45,472 nt of DNA from Endozoicomonas sp. ISHI1 (lineage in GTDB: Bacteria; Pseudomonadota; Gammaproteobacteria; Pseudomonadales; Endozoicomonadaceae): contig NZ_JAGRPU010000044.1 of NCBI RefSeq assembly GCF_024606225.1, forward strand, positions 1 to 45,472. Reading direction: 5' to 3'. Of the stretch, positions 1 through 12,000 are shown one piece after another (the first letter of the stretch is position 1; each line of letters opens with the position of its first letter). The notes beneath the pieces are model-generated. The model did not search any database. It was not told where the DNA came from and saw nothing but the letters and a program-made list of their open reading frames with translations. The translations under genes and the position numbers were made by a program.

Positions 1-3000
1 AGGATGCCAACGCAATCAAAAACCGGATTCGTACTGACCTTGGTTTGCCAAAGCATTATCCGGGACAGGACAGAAAACCGTTACCCGTAGTAGACCCCCG
101 TCAGGTGATGGTCAAAGAAACCCTGCCAATGCGGGTAAGGTTTAATCAAACGACAGTGACAGACAGCAACCAATCCGTGCGTCTGGCGGTGAGCGGGTAT
201 GGCGCCCTGGGACGTCACCTGGAACTGACGGCAGAGCCTGACGGCAATGGCATCTATCGTCTGCAACTGGCGTCCATTGGTAGAATGCCAACGGATGATC
301 GTCTTCAGCCGCCCTCACTGCGCTGGTATCCCGAAATGCCCAAACCGGCGGCAAGACACAGGGTTCGCCGTGCTGATTCTGATCCTGGTGAAGGTTCAGA
401 CTCAAAATTAATTGACCAACTGATTCCTGACTCCGGGACATTCCATAAGGAATTTGCGCCGTTATTGCACTATCAACTCACCGTAAACGCAGACCTGAAC
501 AAACGTTTTGAAAGCCTGCTCACGGCTTTTACGGCGCTTGATAGCTTTCGCCACAGGACTACTCCATCAACCTTTATTTCCGTAATGGAGGTCTACGACA
601 AACTCATCACCCTGATCGGCCATCACCCGCTGGAAACCAGCGAAAAATTTGCGAAACTGGCTACAGACATCCGGAGCTGGTTTGAAATCAGCATGAAATC
701 TATCCCTGAAACACTGCATTTTGTCAGCGTTGATCCAACGGTCAGGGAGCTGAATCGTATCCGGTTATGGATTGCGGCGAATTCAAAGTCCGATTTACAA
801 ATAAACCTCTGGTACGACCCGCAGGCAATGCTCGCCTCTCTGCTTGGGGAAGCCCTCAAAGAAGCAGTGACCAGTGAATTAACCAATAAACCCAGTCCCG
901 GTAATCCGTCTGATTTTGAATCGGATTTACTGAAAGGATTCATGAGGTTACAAGATGAGGCCTGGAAAGCCATAGAGTCAAAAATGGCACAGGGCCAGCC
1001 GTTTGATCAGGCGGTAAAGGACTTTCTGGTGGACCACCTCAATAAGACGGACATTGACGGTAAAAAAGCCCGGACGCTGGAATCCTACCGGCAATTTACA
1101 GAGCAGATAAAGTCTTCTTACCCAAGTGCGAAGTTTTCCTTCAAAGATATTAATGAGGTCTGGACCAGTACCTATGGGGAAGAGGGTCAGGAGGCCAGAA
1201 AGTACTATCTCAGGGAGCTGGGGTTGCGTGGAAACAAACCTGCGGCCAGTGCACTGGTGAAAAACAGGGTGATTGGCACTCTTGGTGGTGTTTATTCTGA
1301 TACGTTCCTTTCGCCAGCCATTCATGAGGATCTTTTCAAGAATATTGATTATTCAGGTGTCAGCGAAAAGCATTGGGACAGGGTAAAGGCAGTACAGACC
1401 CAGCTGGTCATCCAAAGACTTGGCAAATTCCTTCCTGATGACCTGGATCCTGCCGTAGAACAGTGGGTTTCAGACGATCTCACCTGGTTCGGTAAAAAAT
1501 ACGCCCGGTTAAAGAGAGACAGCGAGCAGCGTGTAGCGAGTGCCGATCCCTCGCAACTGTTTAAGCCTCTGGGAAAAATTAAAATTATTCCCGGTGAGAT
1601 TGAACTGCCATCGGAAAACAGTCCGGGTTTATTTATCGCAGCATCACAGGGCGACCTGACCATGAAGGTGGCCCAAAACAGCCTTTTATCAGATCACCGG
1701 AAGATTGATCAATTTAAATTATCTGAGGTGACAGATTGGAAAGACGCCCGTGATACAAAAACATCTTTAACCAAAAAAAAATTTCGTTCCCCGGAATTGG
1801 TTTTTTATCGATACGGAGGTATATGGAAGTTCGCGAAAGGCCATGAAATACTGAATGGCGATAACGCACTAGAGGAAAGCAAGACTGCAATGGGTTGGAG
1901 TCGAGGCTATCGAGCTATGCTTGATACTCTTCAGTTGTCTCCCGGGAAACGCTATACCATTTCCAGCGAGGCAGAAGCTATCTGGAGACACGAAAAAGAT
2001 ATCACAAGCTATATAAAAACGGATCCGCAGAGCAAAAACCAATACAGTCATCAACTGGTTCTCCAAATGGAGACTGTCGATGATAACCCTATCAGCAAGG
2101 CCAGCCGTTACCTGTTTCGCAAATATAAAAATCATCAACAAACTGATCACTCAATCCGTTGGCTGATCATTGACAACGGTGATTGGTCAGATGGCGAGAC
2201 CGGCGCCAAGGTCAACCGTGCCGATATTGGCAAACTGCTGGACGGTGATAGCCGAATTCATGTGGTAGGCCTGGGTGAAGCCAAAGACGGGGAATTTACC
2301 CTGAGCGGGCAAAGTGCACCAGACCTGTCAACAAAAATCAATGAATTGATCGGTAATGCCCCGGTTAAAACCGTTAACCTGATAGGCTCAGGTATCGATC
2401 ACAACGGGCTTGTTAGTCAATACCTGAAAGACATCCTGAAAGCGACAAAAACCCGGACAGTGACCGCCCGTGACGGTCTGTTGAGAGTCGATATCTGGGG
2501 GCGTCTGTGGGTTGGCCTGCTCTCTGACACAGGGCTGGTGACATGGTCAGTCGCCGACAGCTCTGACCAGCTGAAAGCGCTTCGCATGAGTAACGGCGAT
2601 ACCACCGTCGAACGCATGTCCGAAAAAGACCGGTTGACTGAAGGTGCCACCGGACTCCGTCAGCTGCCCGCTGTGTTGTCAGAGAACAGCGGGTTGCTGG
2701 GGCCCGTCAATCCCGATGATCTGGTGCCAACCCCGGAAATATTCGATCGCAGTCTGAAGCCGCATCTGCAGGGTGTGATAAGCTCGAATGACGTTGCCGC
2801 GCTGGAAAGGAAAATCGCTCAATTTGACCCACTTCGCCGTAAGGGAACCGCCCTTGAAAAATACTTCCTCGTCTATAGCATGCAGCAAAACCTGCCCGGA
2901 ACTCTTACCGGAGGAAGATCCGTAGCCGCCCACCTGGCCGCCACAATAAACGAGTACCTGCACGATGCTCTGGTCGAGGTACCTAAAGAGCTTCATGCTG

Positions 3001-6000
3001 TCTGGATTGGCAGTCTCAACGATAATGTTAAAAGGTATATCAAGATCTGGGTTTCACAGGTTTCCGACTGGCCCCTGACCCTTTGGCATGATCCGCAAGC
3101 GCTTTTAGCACTGTTTCTTGCCCGACAAATACATAAGGCTGTTGCCGTTGAGAAAATACCCGAGACATTACTGACAGAAGAACATACCAAAGATGAATTT
3201 TTGGCACGTTTTTATCATCTACAAGATCTGGCCTATAACACTGTAAAAAAAGGCATCGCCCGGGGCAAAACCTTCGACGACATGGCAAAGGTGTTTTTAG
3301 TCAACCATTTGGGTATGGATCAAAGCGAATTAGAGAAAATACAAGAAGAAAGCCTGAAGCAATACAGGGAGTTTGCCAATGAGATAGCCAAACTTCAGGG
3401 TAACCCTGAGTCAGGGGGGTTCAAGCTGGCAGATATCAATACACTTTGGCAGAAAAACGACGAAGCAAGTCTAAAAAAGTGGTACGAGAAAGAACTTGGG
3501 CTGAGGGGGGTTTTAGCGGCAGCATCGGATTTGGTAAGAGTAGAAATACTTGCCAGAGATAAAACAGGAGGCGGTGTCTATCTGGATGTCGACTCACTGC
3601 CTTTTTATAATAGGGACATGCTTAAAAGCATTGAAACTCCGACAGATATTTCGCTTACAGGTGTACGGGAGTCTTTAGTTAATCATATGCTTATGGAGTA
3701 TTTTGGTGAGCCAGGGCCAGAACAACTCTTTTCCAAGAGGGCACCTGACCCGGAAGTACAGGGGGCATATGACAATTTAAAGGAAAAACACCCTGATTAT
3801 ATTAAGGCGGTTAAAAGAGCCATAGCTCATTACAAAAAAGTGCCTCGTTTTGTTTTTCCAAAGTCGCTCAAGGTTATTCCTGGCTCAGCAGAATTGACCT
3901 TACTCTTTGATGAAGTCATCAAACCCAGGAATAGTTTAATTATCGCGCCACGTGACAGTGAAGTTCTCGTGTCAATCAAGCGAGAAATGATAAAGCGCCA
4001 TAAGCTGATTGAACGTTTAGATATAGATAAACCATTAAAGCTTTATAGTTCCGATATCATTGAAACGATAAAATCAGTGGCCAATGAATTGGGAATCAGT
4101 AAAAAATCCGCCGCTTATTTAGTCAGCTATCGAAGTGATGGAATACTGCATGGATCCGGATCGACGGTGGAATTATCAGGACCACATTTGATCAGTAGAG
4201 TTATCAAGAAATATTTCACTGATTTTCTTTCAGGGGAGGATCTTTCTAATGACCAAAGAAAAAACTATTTCACACAAATTAATCCATTAGCAAAGATTGA
4301 TTTAGTCAGTTTGGATACGGATCAACAGGCCAGTAGCTGGGTCGCCGATACTGATAAAATCGTACGTTATGCCCTGAACGCTGAGCAAGACAGCCGTTAT
4401 AAAAACCAGATTATTCTCCAGCTCGGTAACAGCGAGAATGAAGCCAAAGCCAGCTTATACCTGAAGAAAAAATACCAGCCCGATTTCAGCCGACTGATAC
4501 GACTGGAGCCTGATGGCACCCTGATTAATCCGGAAACAGGCAATAACGTCAAGCTTAAGGCAATGCAGGCTGACTTCCTTAAAGACGACACACGCCTTAT
4601 TGTTGTTGGCCATGGTAGCAAAGTTCAGGGTCAAAAGACCGGTTTCGGCATTTTTCGTAAAAAGACGGGTCCCGACAACTTTCTCCTGGCCGGGAAAACC
4701 GTTGAGCAACTGGCCGATGTGCTCAAGCGCATAACCGGCGATCGGTTTGTCGACACCGTCAGTGTGGTGGGCTGTGGCGCCGATGCCAGCGGGGAGCACT
4801 ACCCCGTGGAAGATTTCGCCAGGAAACTGTTTGGCGAAATCCGGACCAGGCGGATCACTGTCCGTAACGCTCTGGTAGCAGTGGATGGGCTTGGCCGCAA
4901 ATGGACCGGCTCCCTGCCCGCTGACGGCAATGTCCTGTGGTCACAGTCAGACCATCGCGTCAAGCTGGTGCTTGAAAAAGATGAACAGGGGCAGTTAATA
5001 GCCCGTAAGCTTCCGGTTGAACAAGGGCTGGTGAAAAAACTCCGGAATTTACCTTCTTTTCCCCCCGGCAGGGATTATGTCCTCCTGAACCGCGAGAATG
5101 ATCGTCATTCCGACCAGGCCAGAAGCCTGCTCCTGAACAGGATTATCGAAACCGGCGACAAACACAAACTCTCCGACCTGACTGAGGATTATAACCGTCG
5201 GCTGCAACAACTCACCGGCGATTACTTTTCCCCTTACCGGTTGATGCCTTTACCGGTTGCCGATGCCGAACTGCCTCTTGCACAGGCCAGAATACCAACA
5301 GAGCGTCACATGAGTGCCTTTGTCCGTGCCGACTCAATCGGTGACCCGTTGTCGGGGGTTGGGTTACTGGCCTATGGTGATCGGTTCAGGCAGGCGATTT
5401 TTTTCCAGACCCAGCAAGCGGGGCACCAACTGGCCCGGCAGGTCACAAGCCCACCTTCCGATGCGATGGCAACACTGTTTACCCATCACTTGCTCAGGTC
5501 CCTGCAGGACATTGTCGCACCCGGTGGCAATGACATAGACCCGTTCCGGGTCTCCAGCCCTGACCTGCTGGTTTCTGTATTGGGAAAAGATGACCTCTCT
5601 GCGCTCTATTCCCAAAAGGTACGAAATGACTTTTCCGAATTGGGCCAGCAGTATGTCAGGTCGCTGAGAGCGTTATTGGGTCACTGTCTGGCGGACAAAC
5701 TGGCAGAAAAAAAAGTGCCAAGACTGAACGCCAGGAAAAGGAGTGCACACAGAAAATTGTTCCAACATAGCCTTTCCCTTGGGGTTAAAAAAAGGCTGAA
5801 GCAGCAACCGGATGGCACTGTCAGCTTTACTGATCCAGTGTCGCAAGCTTTTGTTGAAGAGGCTTCTTATAAAGACAACCTGCCCGTTGTCACAGACCCC
5901 CGGGGCGGAACTTATGTTCTGGTGAACGTGCCAGAGATTCACAGCGCGGCGTTTCCGGATAATCTGCGCAATGTCCTGTTGATGCTACAGTCCTCGGGTC

Positions 6001-9000
6001 CCCTGGAGCAAGCCACTGCCCAGACACTGATCAACACGATTGAGACAGCCTATTCCCGTCACTCCCCCTTCCTGGTTGAGCAGCGGCTCGATGAAAAAAT
6101 CACCCGACTGGCTCTGAATGATGTGGTCACACTGGCCACTGAAATGGATAACATCGACACGGAACATAAGGCAGCCCGGAGCCTGACACAAAAGTTGTTG
6201 TTGCGTCTGGTGGGCAGCGTAGTGAACACCCTGGAAAGCGGAGGCACGCCGGATCGCCAGCAGAAGCTGCTGATTGCGGAGCTATCCAACCGGCTTCCCG
6301 ATAACAACAGCGGTCTCAGGATCCCGCTTCCGGATAACCGCGAACGCGTGGTTTACCTGGATCCTTCCCTGCCCTTCAACCAGAATCAACATTCTTCGTC
6401 ACGGATCGTGCTGGGGGTTCGTTCACCCTTTTTTCTTACGGCCATTGATAATAGTGCCTATCGTTCCCAGCTGCGTGAGCTGGCAACACTGAATGGCATA
6501 CCAAGACAACTCAATGGCGTGCTGCATTATTTTAACCGACCCAATGAATTCATCGATAGCCTTCTGGCCTGGCATAAATGGCAGACAGAGAATAATTTGG
6601 AGGCGATAAGGCCGATCGTGGATCTACGGCTGGAATCCAGCCGGTTGATTGCGGACAGTCGGATGATTGTCCGGCGATGGCAACAAAATGAGCCGGTCAT
6701 CATTCAGGTCGGGCTGTCGGATGTACGACCAGGATCGTCTGATCGTCGCCTGGCCCGGGTGATGACCGGTTCCTATGGGCTGGCTCTGCTCCTGCAACTG
6801 CAAGCAAGGCAGGCAGCCCGTCCCGATATCGACAGGGCTTTGGCTATATGGCAAATAAATTACCAGTATTACAGCGCTGGCCGTTACGGTTTTGACAACG
6901 CTCTGACCATGCGGCAATTACCCGCCAACAGTGATCCGGTCTACCAGCTGCTGGTCCGTGACAGTCATGACTGCGGGCTTAAGTTTGCTCGGGGTACTGC
7001 GGATCATTTCCATTGGGCTCTGGACGTATTGTTTCGGGAAAAGCGTCTGGCCGCTTCGGTGAGAACCGTTATTAACTTCCTTGAAATGAAGCCGACGACG
7101 TCTGCTGATGCCTTTGTGCAGGGTCTGGTTAAGTTGCACACCGATTTCTGGAAACAAATGCAGGACTCAAATCTGCGGTCTGCGCTGCAATTGCAGAAAG
7201 CGGATTACCAGATGTTGGAACAACGAATATCCAGTTCCGGTTTACCCGCTGAAGACAGAGACAGGTTATTGCTGGATATAGGTTCTATGAAAAGCCCACC
7301 AGACCAAAGTCCGGCCACTGGCAGAACACCTTCTAATGCCGGGAATGCCCATGGCAAAAAAATCACGCCGAACAGTCCCGGAGCTCTCAGAGAAGTTCCA
7401 CCGGGTTCCTACGACGATAGTAGCTTGAAGTCCAGGATCGCGATCCTGTTCTCTGCCGAATATCTCAAATATGCCCGGGAAAACGATGTCCCTGACAATG
7501 ATATGCAGTCATTGGAGGAGACCGTTACCAAAACGCTTCGATGGCTCAGAACCACCACTAAATACAAGGCCTTTTCCAGTGCCTTGAATGAAGGACGAAG
7601 CCAGGTCTTTGGAAACCTCCAGACTCTGGTGGACAAAGGGCTTATTGATGGTTCTGCCGGTAGCGGCTTCAACCAAGTCAAAATACCCGACTCTGTCCGG
7701 CTATTACTGGTCGTCACTCCTCCTGGTTCAGCCGATGCAAAACCGGTTCTGGTCAACAATGCCGGTTCTGTCCTGAAAATTGATCCGAGCCAGACTTTCA
7801 GCACAGTCAGACATCCGGTTTTGCAATATTATGCTTTATCAGGCCTGATCACCGATTTTATTGTTGCAACAAATCAGTTGAAAGGAATCAGCAGTAATAC
7901 TGAAACCATTCAAAAAAACATCCTGCATGAACTGGGCGTAGACAGCGCTAAGAGATTACAAGACAGTATAAAATCTCCAGAAATCCCTGAAGACATTCAT
8001 AAAGGGCGAATCGGTCTTGAAATAGAGTACGATGACACAACCGTGGATTTCGCACCGAGAAAGAGGCTTGCATATACAGAATATGATAAACGTAAGCTAT
8101 TTAACCCTGATTATAATAAGCTGTCTATAACGACAGATGACAATTATGGTCTCTCTGTCATTGAAATCGTTACCGGACCAGAACCTCTCTCAGTTTATTC
8201 AACTGCATCCTCAGCTCTATTTCGTGCTACCAATACGATAGCCGCTGTTTTAGTGGAACCACCTGAGAGTGATTTAACTGTACACAATATAGTTAAAGCT
8301 TATAACGACAAGCTGCTCGGTAAGAATCCCACAGATGATTTAAAAGAATACAGGTTATTCAAGTTTACAGATGTAAATCCTAAAATCTCATTGAGGCCCA
8401 GTGTTAAAGGGATAACGCCATTACCTTATCATCTTCAGGTCAATTTTGGGGTCGAACTTAGCAGTATTGGGGATACAACGTCCTATATTCCCTCTCTTAT
8501 GGTCCCTAAAAGAACTCATTTTTTAAGAGGCGTTTTTGAGCGGTGCCAGTATGAGGCTGATAAAATTTTAGAAAAACTGGATCTGAACTCCGACCTACTG
8601 AGATCGACCTTTACCGCTCATTTATATAAGCAGACATTAGACAGTTCAACCAAAGATTTCATGATGGGGAAAATAGGTCCTAAAGACTCTCCCATCACTC
8701 AACTTGAAGGATTACTGAGACTGGGTACCGCTGATTTTTTAATGACGGTCATCTCTGATTTGGAAGCCGCCCAACTTAAGTCAGCCATCCAGGAATATAG
8801 CTGGAAAGCCTTTACTTCATTGATGCAAGAAACGGTCGATGAGCTGGCTAAAATGGCAGCCGAAGCTGAAGGGGCTGGCAGAATCTGGACAGCACCCAAA
8901 CAGCAACTACGAGTCAGGTTAGAAATGCTGTTCAGCGATATGTTGGATTACCGTGTTAAACATGGAAGGATACCTGTCCCCATCGATCCGTACTCAGATT

Positions 9001-12000
9001 TTTTCTATTTGCCGGAAGGCAACAACAAAAAAAAGCTGATTGGTTACGTTGATGCCCAGGCTCCACAGACAAGACAAAGTGTCAGTCGTTATATCGATGA
9101 ACAAGGTCAAGTCCATTACCTCGCCACCATTGAGGTTCGCGAACCCTGGCCTGCACTCAGAAAGATCGCTTTTGGCCCTCCCGACACTTTGACGACTGCG
9201 ATAATAAAGTCAGTTCAGAACCCGGGTCTACTGGGAGCAGACCCGGACGTTGACGGGATCTTTTTTAAAAGAGCCCTATCCATGCTCGCTACTGACACCG
9301 GAACCGTGACGTACCAGAACTGGGTGAAGCAATCCATCCTCAACCGGCTGGGTCAGCTCGACCAGACAAAGCTGGAGCATGTTACCCGCTCCTACCTCAT
9401 CTTTCACCAGGCAGCACAGAACACAGCAGGACATGGCAAACTGAGCAATTTGCTACTGACTGCCAGGCTCAGGGCAATAACTGGCGGGCAGTCAGGATCA
9501 TCCTGGGACACCCTGGCGCGGTTGCAAAAAATAGTGCCCGTCAATTTTAAACTTCACCGGGTGACCAGCTGGGAACACCAGCTTCCTGCGACTACCACTG
9601 ACAACCATGCCCTGCTCGTCGCCCGCTGGAAAAAGCTGGCACAATTCAACCTGCCCGCCGGGCTCTATAAACTTGTCGACTTGTTTTCTGCTGGCGAAGA
9701 TTTGGTTAGACCGATTCTTGAGTCAGGAGACAGACTTTCCAGGCACGGCCTGCTTCTGGGTCGTCTGTACCGGGAGGTACCCCTTACCCTTGACCCCAAA
9801 CAATACCTGTACCAGAGTCGTCTGGACAGCAATCCACCGGCCCTGACGGTGGGAACAAAAGACACGACTTTTGATCACCACAAAGCTATCGCTATAGGAA
9901 AGTTGTTCGGACTAGCCCTGTTAAACCATCCCGATGTGGTCGCTCTCGGTAAAGCTCAAAAGGACTTGCGGGCCATCTGGGGATTGTCGGCAACCACCAC
10001 AGGCCGTCGCTATGGCCTGACCACAGGACTGGCACTGGGCGCTTTTCCAGACCAGCCCCCCCTCTATACACAGCTTGTTAATGGCCTCAGTAGCACCGAT
10101 CACAATTGGCAGTTTGCTACCGGGTCGGTGGACGATTTCGCCCGGGTTCTCTACTGGTTATCCGCCCGGCATGATCAGGACGGGCTGACAGAGGCGGTTA
10201 AACGGGTTTTGAAATACCGTCGTCAACACCCTGGGGTATCTCTGGATAACTTTGCCTCGGCTCTGGTGAAGACACACGGGAATCTGCCGGATTACCGGGC
10301 AGGCCTGGTTCTGCGTCAGGCCATCAGGACAGACGAAATCACTTTTCTGAAGCAGACCCTGAAGGAGAGAAGCCCATCATTAATTGATGGACTGAATGCA
10401 ATAGTAGAGGTTAGTGCTCTGGATGAGCATTTTAGTAACTATTCAAAAGATGGCTATCCAATTCTCGAAATTAACAAGAATATACAATTAAGTTTGACCC
10501 CTGACTACCTCCGTTATGCTGGAACGGAGTATGTTGTATTATTCGATGGTATCAGGGACTTTCTGGCTACGCCTTTGGGCAAAGATTACCTGAAAAAAAT
10601 AACAGATGCTTCCAAATCCACCGGTCCTGCTGAGAGTCTGTTACTTAATGCCCCGAAAACGGCTACTGGCAAGCAACAAGTCATTGTTTCATTATTTCTG
10701 TCTGGCAAACAAATCGTTATTAACCCTGACGCCTCCACCAGACAAAAGACCGGTTTATCCAGCCTGATTCCAGTGTTTACTGCCATGGTTCAATCCGGCT
10801 ACAGGCAGGCGGGCATCAGTCAGCCTGACGTTGACGACATTGAAAGAAGGGTTCGCCAGCAAATGGGGTTTGCACCGCTGGTGCAGCTTACCAGCCCATT
10901 GTCTTCTTCATTCAGTCCATCAGGCCGGATAGTCCTCGAAAAAACCTTCGCTATCGACAAGCTTGCCAAAACGGAAAACCTGCAGGTCAAAAGCCCGACA
11001 GACGTCAACGGTTCGCCTTTAATCACCCTGAGATGGCTAAGTGTCGGCAATCAGCCGGGCTTGCAACTGGTTTCAGCGCCGCTGTCCCCGGAGCAGCTGA
11101 ACCAGCACCGGTCTTTTCTGGATGCCGCTTTTCAGGCACTGGATAAAACAGTCGCGGCCTTGTCTGGTCCGGTTAAAAACTGGGATTTAATCCGGAATTT
11201 TCACAGACAGCTCGCCAATACAGAGACGGTAAAAAAAGACAGCGCACTGGGCCGGTTAATCTTTGAAAACATAGCCTACGGAGTGCCCAACTCCGGATCG
11301 TTTACGCTACTCAACATGCCGTTAATCAAAACGAACTGGCTGAGTGACCCAGAACGGCCGGGATTGCAACTCATAACAACCCCACTTTCCCCGAATCAGC
11401 TGGACGAGAACCGGTCTAAGCTGGAAGCAAATTTTTACGCACTGGGTAAAGTGATCTCGAAGCTGCCACAGTCGCTCGACGACTATGACCTGGTCTGGAG
11501 CTTTCGCAAATATTTTGGTGAAGGACTGCGCTATGTTTATGGCGATCTGCCCGTTGAACCGACCACAATCTGGCAAACAAAAACCACCGGCGAGGCAGAC
11601 ACCGGAATCATCCCGAGGCTTGCCTTTGGCGACCTTGGCAAGCCGGTGGTGGCTGCGCTCTTTGCTGACAGTGACAGCCCCGAGGGGGAGCGGTTGCTGG
11701 CCAGCCTGCAGGCCGCCGACCGGTTCGTGGAGGCTGTTGCCCGAACTTCAGGCGGTGACGCGACAGCCCGTGCCGATTTAAAGTCGCTGTTTACCCTGAT
11801 GTTGTACCGGCTCTCAAGGAGCGATCCAAGTGAGAAAAACCTGTTCCCGGGGCTAAGGCTGGCAGACTGCATTCATACCTTCCTTTCCGACAGGGCCGTT
11901 ATCAAACTCGATGACCACATCAACAGCGTTGGCCTGCAAAAGCTCACTGACGATCTGACAGCGAAACTGACGGATCTTGCACAGCAGGTACCCGGTGCCC

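Noticed and set aside
45-47. TTG as start of gene 1
   Set aside because: The frame is open back to position 3 and those codons match gene 2 residues 822-835, so the true start lies to the left of the window.
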